Below, one piece after another: positions 11,594-24,701 of a DNA stretch of 64,000 nt. This DNA is from Adiantum capillus-veneris (Eukaryota; Streptophyta; Polypodiopsida; Polypodiales; Pteridaceae). The notes under the pieces were generated by a model. It did no database searches and had not been told where the DNA came from. It saw only the letters and a program-made list of their open reading frames with translations. Within the stretch, counting starts at the first letter, position 1. Every line of letters starts with the position of its first letter. The position numbers and the translations under genes are program-made. The stretch covers positions 98,306,036-98,370,035 of the forward strand of contig CM043947.1 of NCBI GenBank assembly GCA_014529385.2, read 5' to 3'.

Positions 11594-12245
11594 ACCCATG
11601 AAGTGCATGCAACACTACCTAGATCAACATAATGTCAATCGAGGACACAGATGACACGATAGGCACACGGAGGAAATCTCTTGAGCTTGTCATGCTGAGA
11701 CCATCCTACACATACAACACTTAGGAAGGCCAACTAAACCACAATCAAGAACCTCACTGCCCTCAACTACGCCACCTAGCCACATACACACATATGGAAG
11801 GTAACTCACCTAATTATGCCAGAATCATACGAAACTGAAGGAACACCATCCCCTCACTAGGATACACATGTCCCTAAGCTTCTACACTCAAAACCCTCAC
11901 TCTAAACCCATCTACGGAAAACGCGTAGGATGACAGAGCCGAATTTTGAAAGTGCCCGAAACTGAAATTTATGAGTACCTATGTGTAGCTTATGTCTCCA
12001 TTATTCTATAGACTACTAGCACGCAAAAAACAGACATCGTTTGATACACTTACGGCCACAAATAGCTCGTAGATGCGTCGGCGTGTGCGATTCGTCTCGC
12101 GTGGAATGCTTGGCATTGTCGCGTAGCTCTCCTCGAGCCTACAGCAATGGTGTAGTCGGATCTCCAATGTGTTGAGCGAGCCGGGCATAGCGAGAGGATG
12201 AATCTCACTCTCGCTCTCTTTCTCTCTCACACACAGTAGACGGCA
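11594..12245 (-). repeat. duplicated segment flanking the LTR, inverted copy of 18631-19295
   Basis: About 650 bp directly outside the LTR match 18631-19295 in reverse complement, beginning at TGCCGTCTACTGTGTG. Because both copies are followed by the same LTR, they are two copies of one ancestral locus, or part of a longer terminal repeat. No protein-coding signal is seen. Confidence 0.65.
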
Positions 12246-13021
12246 GCGCTAAAGGAACACCTGGCGTCGCTTGGTTGGGGGGGTCGTATGCAACCTCCCT
12301 CAGCTCAACCAGACCCACTTTCCCGCTTCACTCCCGAATCCTGATCTCTTGCTTTAACCACACCCACGTGTTGGGACCCTCCGGTTTACTCTCAGATCCA
12401 GCCTCACAGCTACTACCTGCCAAGCTTGGCTTGTACCCCGCAAACCTCCACACACACACTGCACTTTTGTCTTTTTCCATTGACCCCACAATGATTCTGA
12501 GAACTCTCATCGCGAGACTCGAGAGTCGATGCCCATTGCCTCTGCTGGATTCTCGTCCTCTCTCCCTTTTATCTGACCTTCACCCTGCATGCTCAAAATG
12601 CACTAAAAACGCTGCAGTTTACTACAAGTCAAAGACACACAAGGGCTGCCGAGAATGGCGCGCATCAACACACACACGCAAACTGGGCGCTAGCTCCTAC
12701 TAGCCTGCCCCAAACCTTGCTCGCTCTACTCGCTGCAGACTTACTCCAAGAAACTTTGCAGAGGTGTGCGTACTGGAATGCTTCACGACCTTGCCAACAT
12801 TGCCATTCCTACTAGCTCCGAGAGCTCCATTCTCGCTTTCAAGGCTAACCCAAAGGCTAAGAGTACTTCCTACCTGCAATCTCCTCCCGTCTTGCTCATT
12901 GTTCGCTGCTAACATTCCCTGTCGCACGACCGGGGACCCACCATTCTCGGGCCCACTACTCATAGTCGAATCCGAGTTGGCCAATCTCCTGGATTCCGCC
13001 CGTTTAACCTGCTGCTATTAG
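12246..13021. other. GC-richer unassigned stretch
   Basis: This stretch of about 780 bp is visibly richer in G and C than its surroundings. Frames are open on both strands (plus 12275-12703 and 12764-13021, minus 12700-12984) but none shows a known domain. It contains one CACGTG core at about 12366 and CA-rich runs. It could be promoter or 5' region of a displaced host gene or part of an element; I cannot tell. Confidence 0.35.
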
Positions 13022-13494
13022 CACTGAGTCTCACATAACCTGTTGAATGTGCCCTCTCAGCAGCGGAAAACCCTCGGCTCGTCAGCAATGCATCAAGAAC
13101 ATTTGACTCCAGCAAACAAACAAAAAAAAAGTATTTTCTTTCTTTTTTGGATTCTCATAGGGAGTGTTCCTGCGCGTCTTTGACCTTCAAAGAAGTCTTT
13201 ACTAAGCTGACATGATAGGGCATGTTTGACCTTGAATATCTTATCTTGGCACTAAAGGCCAGTGAAAAATATCTTAAGTTGCTTCATTGAGAGCACAACA
13301 TGTTCATGTGGGATCAAATCACTCATGAAAAACATAAAATTGGACAAGTGACAATTTACGTACGCTAAATTTGTTACATGACAACATGCGGGCATTGAGT
13401 ATGTGGCATCCATTGAATAGAGATTGAGGTTTTGATCCATCATGACTTCTTGATGCTTGTGTCTGTGTAGAACATTTTCATGCACTAATGATTT

Positions 13495-14020
13495 GAGCTA
13501 ATTTTGAAGGGTTGTGTGCAAGAGTGTGATTCCAAATGATCCAAGAAAGGGTCATCATTGCAATATTGCAAAACTTGGCTATTTAGAGACATACCAAATT
13601 CTTTAGTTAAAAGTTGTATAAAAACTAGCTCATAGCTTGGTCAAGAGTTAAAATGTTTCCATTTGAGCTAGTGTTTACACAACTTTTTTGAGCTTTCAAG
13701 TACATAATTTGGCTAGTGAGAGCCATTCATTTTCATTTCATCAAGTTGCAGTCATCTCTAGCTCATAGAGTGTGCTCTAAAATTGTAAAATTTAGTGAGC
13801 TAGTTGTTAGCCAACTTTTTGAAAATCTTTAAATTGTAAAATCTGGCTTTGAAAAGCCACTTCACTTCATAAAGTTGCATTATTTTCAGCTCTTGGCTTG
13901 TTTTAAATTCCATACTTCAAGTGAGCTAGAAACTAGTCAACTTTGAATCATGCATGAGAGAGGGTAAACATTGCAAAATTTGCTTATGTAGAAGCTCATT
14001 ATCTCTCATGGTTGATATGT
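13495..14020. repeat. degenerate tandem repeat, period about 127 bp
   Basis: The phrase GAGCTAG followed by a CCAACTTTTTGA-like stretch recurs near 13667, 13796 and 13922. Each is followed by TTGTAAAAT/ACATAATTTGGCT and TTCATxAAGTTGCA blocks in the same order. An earlier, weaker unit precedes them. Units are strongly diverged, so this is an old array. No coding signal. Confidence 0.5.
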
Positions 14021-15417
14021 ATGCATAAATTTGCTATCAAAGAGAATCATGTGCATAATCAAAGGCATTTTTTTCCCTTGGGTTTTTTCTCTTTGGCAAA
14101 TTTGGGTATGCAAGACCCTAGCTTTAGGTTTTCATTAATGTTTTGTGTGCATTTGGCTTTCAATAATTGGCTTTTTTAGCTTGTGTTTACACTTAGCTTC
14201 AAAAAGCTTCTTTTGCCAATAAAAAGATCAAGAGGCTTCTCTACACAAAGTATGCTTGCTCACGGATGCTCAAAGAGCATGAATAGGTGTAATCCTTCCA
14301 TGATTTGGCTCTTTGTTCATCTCTCCACTCTCTTGCTTGCTTTAAGTGAAATTTTGGTTCTAAGCTATGGTTTTTTCATGTTACAAAGCTAGGCATCGTA
14401 AAGTTTCAACACCATACTTTGTGAAAATTAACTCACAAAAAATTAGGTTTTATGTATGTTAATCATAGGTAATTGGCCTTGACCTTAGGTTAATGTAGGT
14501 TCATTTCTTGCTAGTCCTAGATTCTTAGTGATAGTCGTAATATTCCACTCATTTTTGTCATGACCTAGGGCTATGATTAGGCTTTAATCTTTTTAGTCCA
14601 ATTGCCATAAACAACTCATAAAGGAAACAATGAAAATGTGCTAAAAAATGAACCATGAAGAAAAGAAGTGTCCAAAAAAATGTAGCAAAAATGCTACTAA
14701 GGCACATGAAAATAAAAATTCTATGTTATGTTCTGTCTGAGTGAGGCCTAGCGCCTTATTGGCACTTGGTAGGCAAAGGGAATCACCTTGGCTTGCTTGG
14801 TCAAGGCCCTAAACCGATGCCCGGGCTAATAGGGGTTAGTTGTCGCCTTGGTAAGCTAGTAGGCTTTTGGAACACCTTCTTGAGGGTTCAACGAGCTGAA
14901 AGTCGCACCTAGACTTGCCTTGGGGTGGTGGCCTTGTGATTGTGCTTTAATTTGTCTAAGAATGACTAAATCAAAACTTCCATGAGCTTCAAGAAACTTT
15001 GACAATGTACTAATAGATTATGAGCTTTTTTATAGCCCATAGATATGATAGACTTGAATGATTTATTAAGATTGTTCACATAGTTTTTAGGCTAGTAGGT
15101 TTATGAACTTGCATTAGCCTAGGGTCATAATTGATTGCTTGTGTTTCATGCGTAAAACTGAAATTTCAAGTGGTTTAATCTTCACAATAGTTTGAGTATT
15201 TTTTTGCTTTATGTTGTCTAGTTTTTGACTATGATTAATCCATCTTTTAGAAGCAAAAAATCACTTTGCATTTATGCTTCACGTTTTATTCATTATTGGT
15301 GCCCTTTGATGCTCATTACTTGTTCTTATGTTTTGCAGCTCAACATTTCTTCCTTGGACTTGCTTTCTACCATGTCACCATGTCTTGCTTCACCGGCACA
15401 CGAGGACGTGCGCCAAA
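14021..15417. other. no gene seen; presumed 3' untranslated region of an LTR element
   Basis: About 1.4 kb without a supported gene. At about 14068 a phrase TTTTTTCCCTTGGGTTTTTT recurs in similar form at 17463; such phrases are common in plant retroelement untranslated regions. The stretch leads into the purine tract at 15419-15432, so it is probably the 3' end of a retroelement. Confidence 0.4.
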
Positions 15418-15418
15418 T

Positions 15419-15432
15419 TAGGAAGGGGGGAG
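15419..15432 (+). other. polypurine tract
   Basis: AGGAAGGGGGGAG lies directly before the LTR start TGTTAGAAGC, the expected second-strand primer arrangement. A near copy (AAATAGGAAGGGGGGAG) occurs at about 16475 beyond the LTR. Confidence 0.65.
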
Positions 15433-16383
15433 TGTTAGAAGCGGCTAACGGCTACACCATTTATGCACCAAGTTGTGGATGTGCCATAGTGCACAGTATT
15501 TACTTTTCATTGTATAGGGCTTGGGCTCATTTAGGAGTTCCAAAGTTGTATGAGTCTAGGCTAGAGAGCTCACTTTATCCCATAGTTGAAGGGTTTGAGG
15601 CCCAAAACTATAAAAGATCCCTATGCTTAATGAGAGGTCATTCTTGAGTGGTCCTTTTGAGAACTCTCTCCCTAGAGGAGGTCTTGATGGCCTAGCCTTT
15701 GAGCTTAATGTCCATGCTTAGAAGGCTAGTGCTAATCACATGTAATTAGTGTAATCCTCTCTTAATTAATCTAGTCTTCATCATGTTGTCAATCATGTTT
15801 ATCTACTTTCCTTCATTGTTTTGAAGTGTTGATCTTCTCTAATCTAACTCTTACTTATGCTAAGCTACTCCGATTAGTGGAGTCCTTATCTAACTCTCTC
15901 GATTAAGCGGAGTGGGCGTACTTGTGATTGAGGGATTAGAGTTATCCTCTAATGGTGTGCTTGTGTGTGTGTAGGTTTAGGAAGCCTTGAGCTTAATTTG
16001 ATTATGTGTGACCTGATTTGGACACCATGATTGGCATGGTTGGGGTGGCCGACTTGAATGCAATCTTGTGTACTTAGTCGTCAATGCATGTAATTAGAGT
16101 TGTGCTTGAGATATTCCAAGATTAGTGTGTTTCACTTCGTTGCTTGATGTGTGTAGATGATTGCTTGAAATTGATGCTTGATGTGCGATTAGCATTAGTG
16201 GATTTGGGATGATTTCTATTTGCAGTGGAGGATGCACGCTATCGAATCCTCTCAATCTTTGCATCCGATGACGCTCTCACACATTCTTTGTGTGATGCCT
16301 CCAAGCCCTAGTCGGGTCATGCTCTCTCTCTCCGGATTGATACATTTGTGGGAGATTGCCTATGCTATGGCGAGCCTCCAACA
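15433..16383 (+). repeat. LTR, 951 bp, TG...CA, with TATA box
   Basis: It starts TGTTAGAAGCGGC right after a purine tract and ends CCTCCAACA. A TATA box (TATAAAAG) is at 15609-15616. Inverted and partial direct copies are at 10643-11593 and 19296-19733. Directly after it comes TTAGCGCCGTTGG, a decayed version of the tRNA-Asp primer site. So this LTR has a purine tract on its left and a primer-site remnant on its right, as in tandem elements or recombination products. Confidence 0.75.
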
Positions 16384-17801
16384 TTAGCGCCGTTGGAGGC
16401 CTGCATAGGCACAACTTTTAATTGCCCAAGCACAACACATACCCTTTGCGATACCCTATCGTAAAGGATGACTCCAAATAGGAAGGGGGGAGGCATTCTG
16501 AATGCGGACCTAACATTATGACTATTAGAGGGCAATGTTTTGTGAGATGCATTGAATTTTGCGTTTTATTGTGATAAGTTTTTGACAAAATTTAGAGTAT
16601 ATGCCCTCATAGTAGTGTTACAGAGGAGTATGGGGACAAAATCCATATATGAGCCCTTAGAGACATGTGTATAGTGTACATAGCATTTAGATTTCTATTT
16701 GAATGATTTTTCTTTTGTTAAGTTTTTTTTAAGATTTTCTTTGTTTATTATTAAGAAAAAAATAAAAAAATCCATAATCCACATGAAGAAAAGACCGACG
16801 AGAGGCCTGAGCACTACAAAGAGAAGAAGGTACAGGAAAATGATGAAACTTCACGAAGTATGTCTCAGCAGCCACTACAACAGCAGAAGAACTTGTCACA
16901 AAGCGGTGTCAACATGTAACCGACAAGTCATACAAGTTTGAGTTGAGTAGCTACGCCACAAAATGAGTGAGGTGTTAGTCCCAAACCTTCAAGTAATATT
17001 CTCTATGGTCTAAGCGTCTTAGCTATTCTAGGTACTGCTCAAGCTGGAAGAGTTGAGCATATTTAGGTTGTGTCGCTCATGCTGGTATAGGTGAGCAAAA
17101 GAGTAGAAGTCTAAGTACTTAAGTCTGGTGAAGTGAAGGAGAAGGTCCAAAAGACACTCACGTACTGAGCACAGTGAGATACAAGTGGAGAAACTACTAC
17201 ATCGAAAACCCTTCTTGGAAAGGTGGAAGCTATTGAGACATCTTTTGATGTCACATGTGCTACATTTATTCCTCGAAACACCCATCATCTCCTTCTTTCA
17301 CATTGCATGCTTTTGATGACAAATTTCTCATATGCATATAGAGTGTCCCATAATTGGCACTTGCATCAGACACTCTTTCCTTGTTTCACCCAAGCACACA
17401 CCTTTCATGAACATGTACTTCACGTTCAACTGCTCAACTCCAATAAGAGCGTATACCAAAGGCATTTTTTTCCCACTGGGTTTTTTCCCTTTGGTCATCC
17501 AGGTTTTAGACCCTAATCTAAAGACACCTATCACCATCCTCTTGTACATATTCCTTCTACATCAACAATAAGGAAATGCTACTCAAATCAATTGACAAAT
17601 GAATTGGAGCACCAATTTCAGACCATAGCATCTTTCTCCTCAATGGCGAGTCGAAGAATGGCCTACAATGACAAAGCTGCAGACAACACTAACAACATGA
17701 TTGCACAGGAACAAAGAAGTCCTCAATGACAAAGAGCAAACATAAAAGTAATCAGAGGATCTCAAAAGATGAATGGTTAAGATTTATAGACGTCCCCTCT
17801 A
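16384..17801. other. unassigned retroelement-like interior, no gene
   Basis: The stretch begins with the primer-site remnant and contains a second purine tract at about 16475 and an A/T-rich inverted stretch near 16725-16770. Near 17463 it has a TTTTTTCCCACTGGGTTTTTT phrase like that at 14068. Short ORFs show no domain. It is probably the interior of a non-autonomous LTR element. Confidence 0.4.
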
Positions 17802-18284
17802 ATGGATCATAGTTCTTGGATTCGGCCTGACAGACAGACTTTGCATTGGAGTGCAACTTGGCCTAAAGAAGTTAAGGGTTTAGCCATACAATTTCTACAA
17901 AATCCTTACAAAGTTGTCAGTAGCTCACAAGATCAGAAAGCAAATCACTCAATTCTACAGATTGTAGAAGTTGTTTCTGAGAATCACAAATACTCCGAAT
18001 TGACAGATTTGCTGGAGCAAATGATGGATGGAGCCTTCTCTATCCATGATGATAAGAGTCAAGTTAAACGAAATTGGGTTCTTTTTGAATTTAGATCTGG
18101 CGGTAGACCTATAATGACAGAAACAGATGCTACAGCTCGGAGCGTGGATGTGAAAGACATAAAGATCGTCAACAATTATGATTTTCCTGAATCATGCGAA
18201 GACTATGTACATCGGATTGGACGAATAGGACAAGCTACTGCAAAGGCTTTAGTCTATAATTTCTTTCCAACAACAAAACTATAG
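17802..18284 (+). pseudogene. DEAD-box RNA helicase fragment (DBP2/DDX5-like), internally deleted
   Basis: The 160-codon frame aligns by recognition to the second half of plant DBP2/DDX5-type helicases, ATP-dependent RNA-remodelling enzymes. Motif III is intact (WSATWP, residues 16-21). The linker text NPYKVV and the KANHSILQIVEVVSE block follow. Then about 25-30 residues containing motif IV are missing between LLEQMMDGA and FSIHDDKSQ. Motif V is altered (TDATARSVDV for TDVAARGLDV) and motif VI reads HRIGRIGQA in place of HRIGRTGRA. The N-terminal motifs Q, I and II are absent and there are no introns. This is a dead, probably reverse-transcribed copy captured in repeat DNA. Confidence 0.82.
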
Positions 18285-18630
18285 CAAAGACCACATCGCC
18301 ATCGACAATCAGGTCATGTCGGGGATGACATGCACGTGGAAGGCAGGAATGTTGATCGCTGGGTCAACAACACAACATAACTCAAGTTTCGTACAAAAGT
18401 CTTATCTTTTGCGAGTTATGAAATGCTGCGGATTATGGCTATAAATGTCATTTGTAATGAGTAGTTATTCTAGTTTCAGAAGCCGGGGTGCAATGGCACT
18501 TCCAGATTGTAAATACAAAGCCATTTGACCCATTCAACCCCATTTTTGGTTAAGCCTAAGGTAGCCTTAGTATATAAGGTACCTAGGTTATTTTGTAAAG
18601 AAGACTTTTAATCATAATCAAATTTAGTGA
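18285..18630 (+). promoter_or_regulatory. TATA-containing, LTR-like stretch
   Basis: A TATATAAGG box at about 18570 sits in a run resembling a retroelement U3/R region. It is followed by the repeat segment that begins TGCCGTCTACTGTGTG. No frame is supported. I cannot define LTR borders, so promoter function is inference. Confidence 0.3.
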
Positions 18631-19295
18631 TGCCGTCTACTGTGTGAGAGAGAGAAAGAGAGTGAGTGTGAGCTTGATCCTCTCGCTACGCCCGGCTCGC
18701 TCAACACATTGGAGATCCGACTACACCATTGTTGTAGGCTCGAGGAGAGCTACGCGACGACGCCAAGCATTCCACGCGAGACAAAGCGCACACGCTGACG
18801 CATCTACGAGCTACTTATGGTCGTAAGTGTATCAAACGATGTCTCTTTTCTGCATGCTAGTAGTCTATAGAATCGTGGCGACATAAGCTACGCATAGGTA
18901 CTCATAAATTTCAGTTTCGGGCACTTTCAAAATTCAGCTCTGTCATCCTACGCGTTTTCCGCAGATGGGTTTAGAGTGAGGGTTTTGAGTGTAGAAGCTT
19001 AGGGACAGGTGTATCCTAGTGAGGGGATGGTGTTCCTTAAGTTTCCTATGAATCTGGCATGATTAGGTGAGTTACCTTCCGTATGTGTGTATGTGGCTAG
19101 GTGGTGTAGTTGAGAGCAATGAGGTTCTTAATTGTGGTTTAGTTGGCCTTCCTGAGTGTTTTATGTGTAGGATGGTCTCAGCCTAACCAGCTTAAGAGAT
19201 TTCCTCCGTGTGCCTATCGTGTCATCTATGTCCTCGATTGACATTATGTTGATCTAGGTAGTGTTTGCATGCACTTCATGGGTGTGTGAGTCGCT
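18631..19295 (+). repeat. duplicated segment, inverted copy of 11594-12245
   Basis: The two copies share almost all words, for example the stretch around CATCCTACGCGTTTTCCG at 18944, with scattered substitutions. Homology starts at TGCCGTCTACTGTG and continues to CATGGGTGTGTGAGTCGC. The copies lie in opposite orientation about 6.4 kb apart. Confidence 0.7.
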
Positions 19296-19733
19296 CCCCG
19301 TCCATGGTGTGCTTGTGTGTGTGTAGGTTTAAGAAGCCTTGAGCTTAATTTGATTATGTGTGACTTGATTTGGACACCTCATGGGCATGGTTGGGGTGGC
19401 CGACTTGAATGCAATCTTGTGTGTTTAATCGTCAATGCATGTAATTAGAGTTGTGCTTGAGAGATTACAAGATTACTGTGTTTCACTTCGTTGCTTGATG
19501 TGTGTAGATGATTGCTTGAAATTGATGCTTAATGTGCGATTAGCATTAGTTGATTTGGGATGATTTCTATTTGCATTGGAGGATGCACACTCTTGAATCC
19601 TCTCAATCTTTGCATCCGATGACGCTCTCGCACATTCTTTGTGTGATGCCTCCAAGCCCTAGCCGGGTCATGCTCTTTCTCTCCGGATTGATAGATTTGT
19701 GGGAGATTGCCTATTCTATGGCGAGCCTCCAAT
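19296..19733 (+). repeat. internally deleted LTR remnant
   Basis: From ATGGTGTGCTTGTGTG onward this follows 15951-16380 closely. About 520 bp of the LTR front half are missing relative to 15433-16383. It stops at GCGAGCCTCCAA, three or so bases short of the LTR end, and no primer site follows. Confidence 0.7.
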
Positions 19734-21339
19734 AGGTTGTTTACTAATGAAATTTGAGAACAATTCAAGGAATTAAACTTGGCTGATGAGCTCTGTCTGC
19801 AAGTTACTTTCATAGAAATTGATAAGGGGTACTCTTTCGGGTGCATCTTTGTTGTGATAACTTGTTTAGCATGCTCATGTGCATTCTAAATGGACTCTAC
19901 ACAATATGATTGGATAGGAACCGTTAAGACAAGATGGTTGCAAATGGACAACAATGTGAAAAATCAAGATGCTACTCTTGGTTTCATTGAACCTCCTACT
20001 GAACCATGTTTTGGTCAAGCACACAGCTGGATCCATGGAGGATGCCACTGTGGAAAGCATAAGTGTCTCACCACTCTTGTCTTTTAGGAAGAAAATGCTT
20101 TGCCAAGGGTATGACCAGGGTCAGGATACTTACAAATAGTGGTCTTGATTGTTACCAACCTTGCTCTTGGCACTTGGGATGCATGATGGAATGCTACCAA
20201 CATATGGTGCATGGAAAAGTTTGGAGTTAGTAAGAGGTTAGCACGTTAGTTGGAGGTTAGTTGAGGGAAATATCAAGACAATGCAGCCACCAACGACGTC
20301 AATCACCAAAATCAAGAGTGGCTCGGGGTAGCATGGTGTAGGTGCATTCAATCACACCATGCTCATGTTGCCGTTGTGGGGATGATTGTGGGTTCCTTAT
20401 ATGCATGGGGTAGTCATGACTAGTAACTAAACCATGGTGTTGTGGAGAATGGGATGATGGTGATGTTTCCAATGCTAAAATGCCCATGCTTGCAACAAAA
20501 CATGATGCCATGAGCTCCCTACTTGGGAGGTGCATTATGTGCTTAGTGGTGCATGAGATGTATAGTGCATGTAGCTAGTGTGTTCTTCCTTCACTTGTGT
20601 CTCCTTTGTGCTTAGTAAAGGCCTCTTTATATAGGCTTGAGAGGTGGTCTTTACGTAATGGTCCTTGAAAATATCCACTTGTCCCTGTAGAGAGTCTAGA
20701 TGCCTCTCTAGTAAGAGAGATAGAGAGGGAGAAAAGGTAGAGATAGAGAGAGGGGAGGTAAGAGTGGGGTGGGGAGAGTTTTTTTTACAATCCACCAGCC
20801 ATTGGCTAGGTTATTAGGGAAGAGTAGAGTTTGAGGCATTTACAAGGGGTTTTGTTGATGGTTCGGGTGGTGGGTGTGAGGTTTAATGCTGCCAGAATTG
20901 GTGGTTTGTTGTGTGATGCCAAGATGCTACATGTCACTTCCTTTTGGTGTCGGCCGGGGCATGCCTTCGAGATCCTTCCTTGATTGGGTGTCGCCATCGC
21001 GCGACTTGGTCGTCCTTCTTCTTTCGGCATTGATGTCGAATCCTTCATTTTTTTATATTTTTTGTGGGTGCGTATGACGTGCTGTGTATTGTGTGTTTAT
21101 ATGTGTGCGTGTAGGCATGTGTACTAGTGTATGTGCCATGGGTTGTGTGTTTGTGTGTAGAGTGTGTGAGAGTGTTTATATAAGCATCCAGCGTGTGTGA
21201 GTGTGGGAACGAGGGAGAGAGTGATTTATATATATATTTTTTAAAATATTTTTACGTCCAGCTTCTTGTACAGAGAATGAGGGGGGGGAATGAGATGGCG
21301 TGACTGAGAGAGGGGATGGCAAGGGACTGGGGAGTGTGT
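19734..21339. other. no gene seen
   Basis: About 1.6 kb with only short unrelated frames on both strands. Features are a purine-rich stretch at 20700-20780 and a GT-rich stretch at 21090-21200. No RNA gene or element border was recognised. Confidence 0.45.
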
Positions 21340-24350
<3,011 letters not shown>

Positions 24351-24363
24351 TAACCCAGGCACC

Positions 24364-24410
24364 ATACACAATGGGTTGGTAGTAGGCCCATTGTGTATAG
24401 GCCTACTACC
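24364..24410. other. two interleaved perfect inverted repeats
   Basis: ATACACAATGGG (24364-24375) is complementary to CCCATTGTGTAT (24387-24398). GGTAGTAGG (24378-24386) is complementary to CCTACTACC (24402-24410). The order is A, B, A', B', so the two stems cannot nest: they either compete as alternative hairpins or form a pseudoknot. The position is just 3' of the RT relic on its coding strand. Confidence 0.8.
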
Positions 24411-24701
24411 TTATTAGAGAAATGAGATTCTCTTGTTTAAAGTGTAACCCAGGCCAACTATGCTAGGTGAGAGCCTGTGTAATAATGTTGCAAACCTGGA
24501 TTCTATTAAACCCGTTAAGGCAATACTTTTTTATTATTAGATTAGCCTCCTCCTAGGCAAGAAAAGAATTAGAGGAAGAACAGAAAATTAAGTGTAGCAC
24601 GCTGATACATGAGCTAATAGCAGCCTTGTGAGGCCTATTGCTATTCTTTTTTATGAATTCCATAAGTGGTAGTTTCAGGAGATCTCTTTTCCAAACAAAC
24701 C

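Noticed and set aside
13495-14020. CRISPR-like spaced repeats
   Set aside because: Units are diverged, contiguous and in a plant-type context; there are no short identical repeats with unique spacers.
14730-14935. GC-richer stretch considered as a tRNA or other RNA gene
   Set aside because: No cloverleaf pairing, box A/B promoter or CCA-type end could be laid out.
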